This document shows, piece by piece, positions 53,013 through 62,134 of a DNA stretch of 64,000 bases. Made by a program: the position numbers and the translations under genes. Position 1 is the first letter of the stretch, and every line of letters starts with the position of its first letter. Source of the stretch: Verrucomicrobiota bacterium (GTDB lineage: Bacteria; Verrucomicrobiota; Verrucomicrobiia; Opitutales; Opitutaceae); assembly GCA_014584295.1 (NCBI GenBank), contig JACTNC010000051.1, positions 1 to 64,000 on the forward strand. The letters are read 5' to 3'. The notes under the pieces are model-generated. The model was not told the origin of the DNA and did no database searches. It saw only the letters and a list, made by a program, of their open reading frames with translations.

Positions 53013-53777
53013 TCAGAGCTGGGCATTCCAGCCGCCGTCGACGGAGATCGTGGCTCCATTGACATAGGCGGATTCGACGGCGGTGAGGAAACGGACTGCG
53101 GACTTGATGTCACCCGGCGTGCCGAGGCGTCCGACCGGACAGTGAGCCTTCAGCCACGGCTCGACTGCCTGACGGTCGCGTGAGGCTGCGTCGTTGATGT
53201 CGGTATGCATCCAGCCTGGGGCGATGCAATTGACGGTGATGCCGTATTGGGCGAGTTCGAGGGCCATGCCGAGGGCGAGCAGTTGAAGGCCGCCCTTGGT
53301 TGCGCAGTAGTGGGTTTGCGTGGCGTTGGAGCGGAATGCGCCCACGCTGGTCGTGAAGACGATCCGTCCGCCGGTGCCCTGGTCCTTCATGACATGCGCG
53401 GCCTCCTGTCCGACGTAGAAACCGCCATCGAAATTGATGGCGCGATGCCGCTGCCATTCCTCGTCAGTGATGTCGAGAAACGGAGCAAAGCGGCAGATGC
53501 CTGCGTTGCTCATAACGATGTCCAGTCCGCCGAGCAGTGCAGCCGCCGCCTGCACGGCGCCGCGCGCTGAAACCGGTTCGGCCACATCGGCATCAATGGC
53601 GTGGATGCGGCCGGGATATCGTTCGCCGAGGCGCTTGACCTCGGCATCGGCCTTGGCGACGTCGCGATGGTGGTTGATGACAACGGCGCAGCCGGCCTCG
53701 AGCAATGCCTCGGCTGCGGCGAGGCCGAGGCCGCGTGAACCGCCGGTGATGAGGGCACGTTTTCCAAAAGGAGTCAT
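53013..53777 (-). CDS. Short-chain dehydrogenase, candidate L-rhamnose or L-fucose 1-dehydrogenase
   Basis: 254 residues. The cofactor turn is LITGGSRGLGLAAA, the active site NAGICRFAPFLD, Ser in TSVGAF, and YxxxK in HYCATKGGLQ. Segments such as MKDQGTGGRIVF, YGITVNCIAPG and HTDINDAA look like L-rhamnose 1-dehydrogenase as I remember it. It would oxidise the free sugar at C1 to a lactone, the entry step of a non-phosphorylated pathway. It is first in the minus-strand operon, with a divergent AraC regulator 158 bp away. A 3-oxoacyl reductase-like role is the alternative. Confidence 0.75.
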   Translation of the reverse strand: MTPFGKRALITGGSRGLGLAAAEALLEAGCAVVINHHRDVAKADAEVKRLGERYPGRIHAIDADVAEPVSARGAVQAAAALLGGLDIVMSNAGICRFAPFLDITDEEWQRHRAINFDGGFYVGQEAAHVMKDQGTGGRIVFTTSVGAFRSNATQTHYCATKGGLQLLALGMALELAQYGITVNCIAPGWMHTDINDAASRDRQAVEPWLKAHCPVGRLGTPGDIKSAVRFLTAVESAYVNGATISVDGGWNAQL

Positions 53778-53935
53778 GGCGGGGATGGGTTGATTTGTTC
53801 TGAATCATGTCAGGCCGGAAAAGGAGGGCGAGCCTGTGGAAGGGACAGAATCCGCCAATTGTGGCCCGGCATGCGCCAAGGGTCCAAATTGAGGCGTGCC
53901 TCCCTCACGTGGAGGCGGCATTCTGCGGCTGTTCG

Positions 53936-54835
53936 ATGTCCCGCACCCGACGCAATGATTTCTTTTATCTTCCGCTCGGCGAAGCGGACATTCGCCGTGA
54001 GCTCTATGTGACAGGCTGGGGTGTGGCCGACTACGCTCCCGGCGAAGCCTATCCAAGGCCGGGACACCCGGAGGATTATGACTTCCGGTGGGAGCGTGGC
54101 CGGGCGTTGGGGGATTTTGCAGTGGTGTTGATTGCTGATGGAGAAGGGGAATATGAAGACCGCCGGTTGGGACGGCTGCGGTGGCGTGCGGGAGAGGTGC
54201 TCCTCCTGCCCCCCGGTCAGTGGCACCGGTATCGCCCGCGGGTTGATTGTGGCTGGAGAGAGGAATGGTGCACGGTAAACGGCGAGTACCTTCGTCGCCT
54301 GCAGGCAAAGGGGATCTTTCCGCGTTCGGCGCGCTTGCGGCGCCTCGACGATCCGGCGGCGTGTCGACGGGCCTTGGCGCGGCTGCGATCGGCAGCGGGA
54401 AAGAACAGCCTGCTGGTTGAAAGTCGTGTGTTCGAGGTGCTCGCGCACGCGCTTGAGGACCGCGCGGCGGATGGAATCGACGCGACGCCTGCGGTGACCG
54501 GACATCCGACGGTGGACCGGGCGCTGGAGTTCATCTGGCTGAATTGCCATCGCCCGATCACTGCCGCGTCCATCGCGCGCGAAACGGGCACGCCGCTGCG
54601 CACGCTTGAGCGCCATTTTGAAGCGGTTCACGAGCGAAGCCCCTCGAAGGAGATTCGCTGGTGCCGGGTTCAGCGGGCCACGGTCATGCTGCGGGAGAGT
54701 CGCATGAGTGTGAAGGAAGTGGGCTATGCGTGTGGCTACGGCGGCGCGAAAGGACTCACGCGTGCGCTCCGGGCGATCCATGCACGCGTGCCATCGGATT
54801 TTCGCGTCGATGGAGGTCGCAGGAGGCGTTCATGA
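53936..54835 (+). CDS. AraC-family transcriptional regulator
   Basis: 299 residues from the ATG at 53936; an upstream in-frame extension to 53807 is likely non-coding. An N-terminal arm/cupin-like sensing domain (GDFAVVLIADGEGEYEDR, GEVLLLPPGQWHRYRP) is followed by two helix-turn-helix units: ITAASIARETGTPLRTLERHF and MSVKEVGYACGYGGAKGLTRA. It is divergent from the five-gene sugar operon (49457-53777) and most likely controls it, with the pathway sugar or a derivative as effector. The 158-bp shared intergenic gap should hold its binding site; no clear palindrome was found there. Confidence 0.88.
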   Translation: MSRTRRNDFFYLPLGEADIRRELYVTGWGVADYAPGEAYPRPGHPEDYDFRWERGRALGDFAVVLIADGEGEYEDRRLGRLRWRAGEVLLLPPGQWHRYRPRVDCGWREEWCTVNGEYLRRLQAKGIFPRSARLRRLDDPAACRRALARLRSAAGKNSLLVESRVFEVLAHALEDRAADGIDATPAVTGHPTVDRALEFIWLNCHRPITAASIARETGTPLRTLERHFEAVHERSPSKEIRWCRVQRATVMLRESRMSVKEVGYACGYGGAKGLTRALRAIHARVPSDFRVDGGRRRRS

Positions 54836-55040
54836 GCTTGATTGGCAGATGGACGGAGACCTCATGGGTGCGACCCCTTTGTGCGAAATCGGACCGGGAT
54901 ATCCAATTCGGAGGGCGTCTTTTGATTCGGCCGGCGGCAGGGTGTGTTTCTACTCATGGCAACCCGCCAAACTGCCCACTCGCACGGTGTAACTTGGCTC
55001 GCGAAGCGGCGTCATAGGTCTTAGTCGTTCTTACAAAGCC

Positions 55041-56519
55041 ATGCAACCGCCGCTTACTCCTACCCAGGCCTGGGAACCCCTGCCAAAAGCTCAGTGGAAT
55101 GAAGAGACAGCGCGCCATCTCCTGCGGCGCGCCGGATGGACCGCCCACCCGGAGGCCGTCGCCCGCGCGGTGAACGAGGGCCTTGCGGCAACACTGGACA
55201 GGCTCTTTCCCGAGACGGCGCCTCCGTTTGTCAGACCAAAGCTTGTCCGGAACGAACGCGAGCGCATGCCCGAATTCCGTGAGCGTATCCAATCCGCTGC
55301 TACGGAGATGCAGCAGCGCGAGATTCGACGGGAGCAACGCGACGTCTCCCGTCTTGCCAATACGGAGCTCTCGCTCCAATGGCTGCAGCAGGCTGCCACG
55401 CCTGCCCATTCTGCCTTTGAAAAATGGCTGCTGTTTCTCGGCGACGTCTACGTCATCGGCGTCGAAAAGGTCCGTGGATCCAATCTCATTTTCGATCACT
55501 ATGATATCCTGCGCCAGGGTGCGCTGGGGCCCGCGCCGGTTCTGACGAAGGCGGTCTCCCGGTCGGTTGCGATGATCCTCTACCTGGATCTGCAGCGCAG
55601 CGTGAAGCAGGCCCCCAACGAGAATTTTGCCCGCGAGCTTATGGAGCTGTTCACGCTGGGACAGGGCAACTACACCGAGAACGACATCAAGCAGGCGGCC
55701 AAGGCCTTTACCGGGTACCGGATTGGGCGGGACGGTTTTCGTTTCGACCGCAGACAGCACGACGACGGACCGAAGACCGTGTTCGGCAAGACCGGACGCT
55801 TCGGAGGGGACGATATCATCGACCTGATCTACCAGCAATCTGCGGCCGGAACCTTCCTGCCGAGGGAAATGACGAGATTCTATCTGACGGACGAGGTTCC
55901 CGACGCGGCTTACTTCGCACCGCTCGGCACGTGGTGGAAGGCTCGCGGGTACAACCTCCGCGAGCTCTGTCATCGCTACTTCTCGTCATCGCTTTTCTAC
56001 CATCCCGTGTATCGGGCCAACTACATCAAGAGCCCCATTCACTACCATCTTGGTCTGGTCCAGGACTTGGAGATGGATGTCGCACCGGTGGCGCGCACAA
56101 CCTTGGTGCCTCTTCGTCAGATGGGCCAGCAGCCGTTCAATCCTCCGAATGTCCGCGGGTGGGTTGGCGGCAAGCTCTGGATCAATTCGTCGACCCTCGC
56201 CGCCCGTCGGCTGCTTGTGCAGTCGCTCTTCATGCCAATGCCCGAAGACCGGATGAACGCCGACGAAAAGGCCGCGCTCAAGGCTGCACGGGAGGCAGGC
56301 CATACGCGATTCGCGGTGACCGACGAATTCCTGCGATCCCTCGCGGGCTCTGGTGTCGATGCGACGGTGGACCGTATGGTTGCGCGCTTTCTCCCGTCCG
56401 AGCCCAACAAGGAATACCACGCGGCCCTGCGAAGTTTCCTCAAGGGCGAACCGCTCCTTCCGCGTATTCGCGGGGCGACGATCGCCCTGCTCGAAACACC
56501 GGAGTACCAGCTCTGCTGA
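55041..56519 (+). CDS. DUF1800 protein
   Basis: 492 residues. The family core is plain: ARHLLRRAGWTAHPEAV near the start, FEKWLLFLGDVYVIGVEKV, NENFARELMELFTLGQGNYTENDIKQAAKAFTGYR (read as NENFARELMELFTLG then DIKQAAKAFTGY) and GQQPFNPPNVRGWVGGKLWI. This protein lacks an obvious signal peptide, so export is uncertain. DUF1800 proteins nearly always sit beside DUF1501 genes, as here (40 bp). Their function is unproven; a link to polysaccharide or sulfated polymer degradation has been suggested. Upstream is a 200-bp gap after the AraC gene. Confidence 0.92.
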   Translation: MQPPLTPTQAWEPLPKAQWNEETARHLLRRAGWTAHPEAVARAVNEGLAATLDRLFPETAPPFVRPKLVRNERERMPEFRERIQSAATEMQQREIRREQRDVSRLANTELSLQWLQQAATPAHSAFEKWLLFLGDVYVIGVEKVRGSNLIFDHYDILRQGALGPAPVLTKAVSRSVAMILYLDLQRSVKQAPNENFARELMELFTLGQGNYTENDIKQAAKAFTGYRIGRDGFRFDRRQHDDGPKTVFGKTGRFGGDDIIDLIYQQSAAGTFLPREMTRFYLTDEVPDAAYFAPLGTWWKARGYNLRELCHRYFSSSLFYHPVYRANYIKSPIHYHLGLVQDLEMDVAPVARTTLVPLRQMGQQPFNPPNVRGWVGGKLWINSSTLAARRLLVQSLFMPMPEDRMNADEKAALKAAREAGHTRFAVTDEFLRSLAGSGVDATVDRMVARFLPSEPNKEYHAALRSFLKGEPLLPRIRGATIALLETPEYQLC

Positions 56520-56559
56520 CCAGTAACTATCCTTCGATCCCGGCAACTGATTCATCGTC

Positions 56560-57819
56560 ATGAACAACTCGCTTTCCTCGAAACTGCCTGCCACCCGCCG
56601 TGAATTCCTCCGTATGGGAGGCAGCGGCATAGGCCTGCTCGCGTTCAGTCGCTTTGCGCCGGCCTTTCTCGTCCAGTCTTCGCTCAACGCGGCACCTGCG
56701 CCTGAGAAGGATCGTTCTATTCTCGTTCTCATCCAGCTTGCCGGTGGCAATGACGGATTGAATACGGTCGTGCCCTATGAGGACGCGAACTACTACCGGC
56801 TGCGTCCCACCCTCGGTCTCAAGAAGAAGGATGTGCTTCCGATCAACGATCTCCTGGGTTTTCACCCGAGCTGCGCGGAACTCAGCAAACTGGTGACCGA
56901 AGGCAAGCTCGGCATTGTGCAGAACGTCGGCTATCCGAATCCGAACCGCAGTCATTTTCGATCCACCGAGATTTGGGAGTCGGCGAGCGATTCCGATGTC
57001 AACGATGCCACGGGCTGGATTGGCCGCTATCTAGACAACACCTGCTCTGGTCGCCCGGATTCAAAGGGAGGCGATCCGGTTGCCGTGAATGCCGGCAATG
57101 AGGTTCCTCAGTCGTTTCTCGGTGAGAACCCCCATCCGACCTTCACCCTTTCCGGCAATCTTCGCCGTGGAGGTGGACGAGGGAACAACACCCTTTCCCT
57201 CCTGAAACGCCTTGCCGAGTCCGATCACGAAGGCAGCGATACGAACGAAGGATTCCTTCGGGCGACCATGATGGATGCACTAGTGACCGAGCAGCGGATC
57301 CAGTCCCTTCTCGGACGATACAAGTCCGATTCCGAGTACCCGGGCAACCCGTTCGCGCAGTCATTGAAGAACGTTGCTGCACTCATTGCAGCGGGATTGT
57401 CGACGCGTGTGTATTACGTGTCGCTCGGCAGCTTCGACACCCACGCCAACCAGCAGGGTACCCATGAGCGCCTGCTCACGACGCTTTCGGAGGGCATGGC
57501 CGCGTTTCAGCGCGACCTCGATGGCAAGGGACTCGGTCCCCAGGTGCTCACGATGACCTTCTCGGAATTTGGACGTCGTCCGAGCGAGAACAAGAGCTCG
57601 GGCACCGATCACGGTACCGCTGCGCCCCTTTTCGTGATGGGATCGAAGATCAAGGGCAGCGTGCACGGCACGTCCCCGAAGCTCGATCTGCCCGTCAACC
57701 AGGACCTCACCTTCAGCACGGATTTCCGCCAGGTCTATGCGACGGTTCTCAACCGCTGGCTCGATTGTCCGAATGAAACAATCCTTGGGAAGAAGTTCGA
57801 GATGCTGAACTTCATCTGA
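56560..57819 (+). CDS. DUF1501 protein, Tat-exported (second copy)
   Basis: 419 residues. The twin-arginine signal TRREFLRMGGSGIGLLAFSRFAPAFL begins at residue 12 (RR), so it is exported folded. Blocks of the family are LIQLAGGNDGLNTVVPYED, NRSHFRSTEIWESA, YVSLGSFDTHANQQGTHERLL and MTFSEFGRRPSENKSSGTDHGTAAPLF (split: MTFSEFGRRPSENK, GTDHGTAAPLF). D and H in FDTH and GTDHG are candidate metal ligands. It is only distantly like the DUF1501 at 25.7 kb. It follows DUF1800 by 40 bp and probably forms one operon with it. Confidence 0.92.
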   Translation: MNNSLSSKLPATRREFLRMGGSGIGLLAFSRFAPAFLVQSSLNAAPAPEKDRSILVLIQLAGGNDGLNTVVPYEDANYYRLRPTLGLKKKDVLPINDLLGFHPSCAELSKLVTEGKLGIVQNVGYPNPNRSHFRSTEIWESASDSDVNDATGWIGRYLDNTCSGRPDSKGGDPVAVNAGNEVPQSFLGENPHPTFTLSGNLRRGGGRGNNTLSLLKRLAESDHEGSDTNEGFLRATMMDALVTEQRIQSLLGRYKSDSEYPGNPFAQSLKNVAALIAAGLSTRVYYVSLGSFDTHANQQGTHERLLTTLSEGMAAFQRDLDGKGLGPQVLTMTFSEFGRRPSENKSSGTDHGTAAPLFVMGSKIKGSVHGTSPKLDLPVNQDLTFSTDFRQVYATVLNRWLDCPNETILGKKFEMLNFI

Positions 57820-57998
57820 GGCAGCGGCAGCGGATTGGGAGCACGTTCACGGGCGGACTGCCGGAACGCGGGGTCCGATAGGCCATCGCCGCGTTGATTT
57901 ACCCCTCAGGGGGTGGATCGGGGGGAAATTTTTGCGGGCGGAGCCGGTCTGGGCATCTCTGCGTTTGACTTCCCGCCGCTATCCGAAAACAAGCGTTC

Positions 57999-58277
57999 AT
58001 GACCACGTTTCAAAAATACGCCGAAACTGCCGAACGCATCATTGGAAAGCGTACCCCCGCGAAAGTTGCGTATGACAACGAAGTGCTACGGTGGAGGCAC
58101 ATCACGGGCGGTGATACACGTGCGGCCATTCTCAAGGCGAACCAGAAGTATCCGGATGAAGCGCTTGAACTTGACGAATCAGACTTCGAGGGGATTGATG
58201 CGCATTATTCCTACCTGGCAACCCATGCCGAGATTGTTCGCAATCTGAAGATCAAGCTCGCGCACCAGAAACGATAG
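57999..58277 (+). CDS. Small hypothetical protein
   Basis: 92 residues, mostly helical with charged residues (FQKYAETAERIIGKR, AILKANQKYPDEALELDESDFEGID, LATHAEIVRNLKIKLAHQ). No signal peptide, membrane segment or cysteine. Codon use and a clean ATG support a real gene. It is 180 bp after DUF1501 and 81 bp before the dicarboxylate symporter. I cannot assign a function. Confidence 0.55.
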   Translation: MTTFQKYAETAERIIGKRTPAKVAYDNEVLRWRHITGGDTRAAILKANQKYPDEALELDESDFEGIDAHYSYLATHAEIVRNLKIKLAHQKR

Positions 58278-58358
58278 TCCCGGCATCCTACGGGCGGGTT
58301 GCCCACAAGGAATACCGGTTTGGCGGTCACCCCATTGGTCAGACAGATCGCCGACCCC

Positions 58359-59633
58359 ATGAGGTACCTCAAGCATCTCTATATTCAGGTTTTGCTGGCG
58401 ATCGGCCTGGGCGTTCTGGTCGGCTGGTTGGATCCGGAACTGGGCGTGAAGCTCAAGCCATTGGGCGATGGCTTCATCAAGCTGGTGAAGATGCTGATCG
58501 CGCCGATCATCTTCTGTACAATCGTGTCGGGGATCGCAGGAATGGGCGACCTCAAGAAGATTGGGCGACTTGGAGGCAAGGCGCTGCTTTACTTTGAAGG
58601 AGTCACCACCTTCGCCCTCGCGATCGGGCTCCTTGTGGCGAATCTCCTGAAACCCGGCGCGGGAATCAACGCGGACATCACCACGCTCGATGCAGGTGTG
58701 GTCGCAAGCTACACGAAGGCTGCGGCATCGCAGAGCACCACGGATTTCCTGCTTCACGTCATTCCGGATGCCTTTGCGGGCGCGTTCGCGCACGGCGAAA
58801 TCCTCCAGGTCCTGCTGATTTCGATCCTCTTCGGTTTTGGACTGGCCCGCATGGGCCCGGCTGGTGAGGCAGTCACCTCGCTCATCCACCATGTGGCGCA
58901 GGCGTTTTTTGCGATGGTGAGCATCGTGACCAAGCTGGCACCCGTCGGAGCCTTTGGTGCAATCGGCTTCACGATAGGCAAGTACGGCATCGCCACGCTG
59001 CTTTCCCTCGGCAAACTGCTCGCCTGCGTTTACCTGACGAGCGTGCTCTTCGTTTTTGTCGTCCTAGGGTTCATTGCGCGCTCCCGCGGATTCAGCCTTT
59101 GGCGCATCCTGGTGTACATCCGGGAGGAGTTGTTGATTGTTCTCGGGACATCGTCCTCGGAGTCCGCGCTGCCTGGGCTCATGAACAAGCTCGAACAAGC
59201 GGGTTGCTCGCGGTCATCGGTTGGCATTGTCGTGCCGGCTGGTTATTCGTTCAACCTGGATGGCACGTCGATCTACCTGACGATGGCGGCGATCTTCATC
59301 GCCCAGGCGACCAATACGGATCTGTCACTGGCCCAGGAAATCGGACTGTTGGGCATCCTCTTGCTGACGTCGAAAGGTGCGGCAGGTGTGACCGGCAGCG
59401 GATTTGTCACGCTCGCAGCGACCCTCGCTGCGACGAAGAGCATACCCGTGGAGGGGCTGGCGCTGATCCTCGGAGTAGATCGGTTCATGTCGGAGTGCCG
59501 GGCGATCACCAATTTCATTGGCAACGCGGTCGGCATGTTTGTCATCGCCGATTGGGAGAAGGATATCGACTTCAAGAAGGCCGCTCCACTGCTGACACGG
59601 GCGCGCCGAAAGCGCCTGGCAAATCTCTCCTGA
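58359..59633 (+). CDS. Dicarboxylate/amino acid:cation symporter (DAACS family)
   Basis: 424 residues from the ATG at 58359; a TTG at 58299 gives 20 extra residues. Eight transmembrane helices and two re-entrant loops are implied. Signature segments are [15 protein letters not shown] (serine-rich hairpin 1), [22 protein letters not shown] (NMDGT-type site, here NLDGT), [22 protein letters not shown] (hairpin 2) and [16 protein letters not shown] with Asp in GVDRFMSE. These match C4-dicarboxylate or glutamate/aspartate carriers. No dctB/dctD regulators are visible. Substrate between C4-dicarboxylate and glutamate cannot be decided by sequence here. Confidence 0.92.
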   Translation: MRYLKHLYIQVLLAIGLGVLVGWLDPELGVKLKPLGDGFIKLVKMLIAPIIFCTIVSGIAGMGDLKKIGRLGGKALLYFEGVTTFALAIGLLVANLLKPGAGINADITTLDAGVVASYTKAAASQSTTDFLLHVIPDAFAGAFAHGEILQVLLISILFGFGLARMGPAGEAVTSLIHHVAQAFFAMVSIVTKLAPVGAFGAIGFTIGKYGIATLLSLGKLLACVYLTSVLFVFVVLGFIARSRGFSLWRILVYIREELLIVLGTSSSESALPGLMNKLEQAGCSRSSVGIVVPAGYSFNLDGTSIYLTMAAIFIAQATNTDLSLAQEIGLLGILLLTSKGAAGVTGSGFVTLAATLAATKSIPVEGLALILGVDRFMSECRAITNFIGNAVGMFVIADWEKDIDFKKAAPLLTRARRKRLANLS

Positions 59634-59712
59634 GGCTCGGACCGGTGAGGCGTTTGAAATAGGCCGACTGTTGACTGAGTTAGAATGTAAAGCCTGATCC
59701 TGATTTGCCGCA

Positions 59713-60216
59713 TCAAGAGACAATGTCTGACGTCTTGGGTTGATTTCTCGGATCGCTGGTCTTGGTCAGTCCTAAGAACAGCGTCAGACTCAAGCCAATC
59801 AGAATGGCCAGCCTCACAAGGCTCAATATTTCCCAGGTTGCGGCTCGTTCGGTCAGGGTGGCGTCGATCGTGTTGGCATAGGCTGTTCGCGTGATCGCTA
59901 TCAGCTCTGGTACAAAGTAAATGGCCGTGACGGCCAAGAGGAGCACATAGCCGACAAGACTGATCAGAACGTTGCGTCGGCGGGCGGATTTCCATGACAG
60001 AATCAGGGTCACGACGAATAGCACCAGCGTGACCGGATGGATGGGTTTCCAAAACAATTCCGGATGCAGGCCGTATTCTCCCTGAAACATGGCCAGCGAA
60101 CGCGGCGGGGCGGCGGTCCAGATCGGTACAACGGCCAGGTGTTCGTAGATGGCGCCTCCAATGACGACGGTGAAGGAAAGCGCGGTGAGGGCGTAGATGA
60201 GATTCTTGATGTTCAT
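59713..60216 (-). CDS. DUF1772-like membrane protein
   Basis: 167 residues with four hydrophobic helices: LIYALTALSFTVVIGGAIYEH, VTLVLFVVTLILSW, VLISLVGYVLLLAVTAIYFV and LVRLAILIGLSLTLFLGL. The pattern and size fit DUF1772 (anthrone oxygenase-like) proteins. It is divergent from a TetR gene over a 128-bp gap, so it is the probable target of that regulator, and may respond to a hydrophobic or aromatic compound. Confidence 0.65.
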   Translation of the reverse strand: MNIKNLIYALTALSFTVVIGGAIYEHLAVVPIWTAAPPRSLAMFQGEYGLHPELFWKPIHPVTLVLFVVTLILSWKSARRRNVLISLVGYVLLLAVTAIYFVPELIAITRTAYANTIDATLTERAATWEILSLVRLAILIGLSLTLFLGLTKTSDPRNQPKTSDIVS

Positions 60217-60323
60217 TGCTTGCTGGGATCGTGTGTGGCAAACACCCGCCTCATGAGGACGATTGATCTTGGAAGGGCACGGCGGAAAGCAGCGGTCAAC
60301 CTGGCCGGGCTTCCTTTAATTGG

Positions 60324-60338
60324 ATAGAGTAGTACTAT
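60324..60338. promoter_or_regulatory. Palindrome in the TetR/DUF1772 intergenic region
   Basis: The 8-bp palindrome TAGTACTA (60330-60337) is embedded in ATAG...CTAT (60324-60338). On the minus strand a good -35 (TTGACA, 60358-60353) lies beside it, so bound TetR could block the DUF1772 promoter and its own start. Candidate only. Confidence 0.35.
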
Positions 60339-60344
60339 ACCCAA

Positions 60345-60986
60345 ATGTCTCGTGTCAAGAAACTCCCCGTGGGACCCAAGCGGCCCTATCGCTCGCCGAA
60401 GCGTCAGCAGCAGGCGGAAGCCACCCGACAGCGACTGATTGCAAGCGCACGGCGCTTGTTCGCCCAGAAAGGGTACGCGGCGACGAGTATCGGCGCCATT
60501 GCGCTCGACGCGGGCGTGGCGGTCCAGACGTTTTACGCGGCCTTCGGCTCCAAGCCGGCGCTGCTCTTGGCGCTGCTCGGCACGATGGAGACCGAGGCGG
60601 ATGTCCCGCGGCTGAACACGGAATTGCAGGCGGCCCCTGACCCTCGGAATCAGATACGCGCCTTCATCGATTACGGCTTGCGGCTTTACGCGCGGGCAAC
60701 GGATGTCCTGGAAACCATCCGGGCGGCAGGAATGGCGGAGAAAGACCTCAGGGACTTGTGGATAGAGGGAGAGAAGCATCGGCGCTTGGCCCAACGCGCC
60801 TTGGTGCGCGACTGGGCGAAGCGTGGTGTGCTGAAACCCGGCCTGAGTGTCAGGTCAGCGAGCGACATCTTCTGGGCGATGACAGGACCGGATTTCTATC
60901 GTCTTTTTGTGCACGAATGTAGCTGGAGGGCCGAGGGCTACGCACAATGGCTGACGGAGACAACTGCAGCCTTGCTGCTTCGCTAG
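60345..60986 (+). CDS. TetR-family transcriptional regulator
   Basis: 213 residues. The N-terminal DNA-binding part is KRQQQAEATRQRLIASARRLFAQKGYAATSIGAIALDAGVAVQTFYAAFGSKPALL (read as the helix AEATRQRLIASARRLF, then GVAVQTFYAAFGSKPALL). The C-terminal half is helical and forms the ligand pocket. It is divergent from the DUF1772 gene and most likely represses it and itself. No other target is visible nearby. Confidence 0.85.
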   Translation: MSRVKKLPVGPKRPYRSPKRQQQAEATRQRLIASARRLFAQKGYAATSIGAIALDAGVAVQTFYAAFGSKPALLLALLGTMETEADVPRLNTELQAAPDPRNQIRAFIDYGLRLYARATDVLETIRAAGMAEKDLRDLWIEGEKHRRLAQRALVRDWAKRGVLKPGLSVRSASDIFWAMTGPDFYRLFVHECSWRAEGYAQWLTETTAALLLR

Positions 60987-61143
60987 CCCGAGGCGTAGGC
61001 ATCGCCGGGCCCGCGGTCCCGAAGCTTGAGAGGAATTGCGCGATTCGGTGCGCGCTGACCAGGAGGCAACGCGACGGCGTCGCCGCTTGGGAACTTGGGC
61101 ATACGAGCAAGCCGAGCCCCTCAATGAGAGGGCGGATTCCCGC

Positions 61144-61761
61144 TCACGTAAGCGATTCACCAGGCTGTGAGGATGGCGGCGGTTGAGTTTCCAATTCCTG
61201 CAAGTCGCGCTCCAACAAATCGAGCGATGTCCGAATCGGCGTGTGGTTGCCGATGAAATTCAACAGGGCTTCCCCCGTCCGCTTTCGAAGCGCCTCGATT
61301 CCAAAGCCTGCCACGCGAGCAAGGTCGCGGATGTCTTGCCGGTCTTGAGTCGAAAAACGCGCGACCTTGGAGACCGCCACGTCGAGCGGCGCCAGCACCC
61401 TCAGGTGTACGAGCCGCCGCTCATTGCCAATGCCTTCCCACTCCAGCGAGTCCGTCTCGAAATCCTCATGTAGCAAGGCGAGGGAGGCATTGTAGTTACG
61501 ATCGAAATACAACAAGGCGCTCGAACCATCGCGCTTGCGGTATTCAAGCACGAGCTGGTCGTCCTGCAGCAGGATGCGGTGAGAAAAAGAAGCATCGATG
61601 TCGCCCGTATAGCGAGTCCCGCAATAATAGTTCACGGCCAGGCCCCCCGCCAGGTACATCTGTACTGGCTTTCCTGAAAAGCCGCTCTCCCTCAGCTCCC
61701 GATCCAGTCGGTCGAGAAAAAGGGACAGGGCAGACTGAAGTTCAGGATAGGGCGCAGGCAT
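61144..61761 (-). CDS. Nucleotidyltransferase-like protein (DUF6036-type)
   Basis: 205 residues. The N-terminal block MYLAGGLAVNYYCGTRYTGDIDASF has a glycine turn and the D-x-D motif GDID of minimal nucleotidyltransferase folds, and the next region holds SSALLYFDRNYNASLALLHEDFE. The C-terminal helices (VSKVARFSTQDRQDIRDLAR) are similar to AbiEii or MenT-related toxins. It is probably one half of a toxin-antitoxin-like or defence module with the small gene it overlaps by 20 nt (61742-62035). Catalysis was not shown. Confidence 0.65.
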   Translation of the reverse strand: MPAPYPELQSALSLFLDRLDRELRESGFSGKPVQMYLAGGLAVNYYCGTRYTGDIDASFSHRILLQDDQLVLEYRKRDGSSALLYFDRNYNASLALLHEDFETDSLEWEGIGNERRLVHLRVLAPLDVAVSKVARFSTQDRQDIRDLARVAGFGIEALRKRTGEALLNFIGNHTPIRTSLDLLERDLQELETQPPPSSQPGESLT

Positions 61762-62035
61762 GGCGAAGCCGCATTTTCAACATGCCTTCGAACCGGGCAA
61801 AATCAAAGCGTGTGCGTCTCACCAGCTCGGGAAAACCCAGCGCTGGCGCGAGACGTTCGGCGACTTCACGCAAAGCGTCCGCCTGTCCAAACCAGTTTGT
61901 ATGGGCCAGAAACAGCGCCGCAGCCGCAAGCGTCTCATCGGACAGACGGTCACCTCCGCGCCAATCCTCCTGGCGAAAAGCGGCGTGTTGCTTCGCGCAG
62001 AATTCCAAAAGAACGAGCTCGTCGTTACGGTCCAT
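61742..62035 (-). CDS. Small partner of the nucleotidyltransferase-like gene
   Basis: 97 residues, mostly alpha-helical (VLLEFCAKQHAAF, DETLAAAALFLAHTNWFGQAD, ALREVAERLAPALG). It overlaps the start of the next gene by 20 nt and is transcribed just before it, so the pair is translationally coupled. Its size and position are those of an antitoxin or accessory protein. No named family was recognised. Divergent from the gene at 62135 over a 99-bp gap. Confidence 0.6.
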   Translation of the reverse strand: MDRNDELVLLEFCAKQHAAFRQEDWRGGDRLSDETLAAAALFLAHTNWFGQADALREVAERLAPALGFPELVRRTRFDFARFEGMLKMRLRHACALS

Positions 62036-62134
62036 CGCGTCGTATCGACGATACCCTCGTGATCAGAGGGGGCAACTGAAAACCCACTCTGCGCCGCCGC
62101 TTGACCAAGGCATTCGCGCCTCTAAGTTTCCTGC

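Noticed and set aside
57900..57925. Terminator in ACCCCTCAGGGGGT
   Set aside because: The stem is only 4-5 bp with no proper T run after it.
60917..60935. Third REP-like unit (TGTAGCTGGAG)
   Set aside because: The match is partial and lies inside the TetR coding region without the palindromic core.
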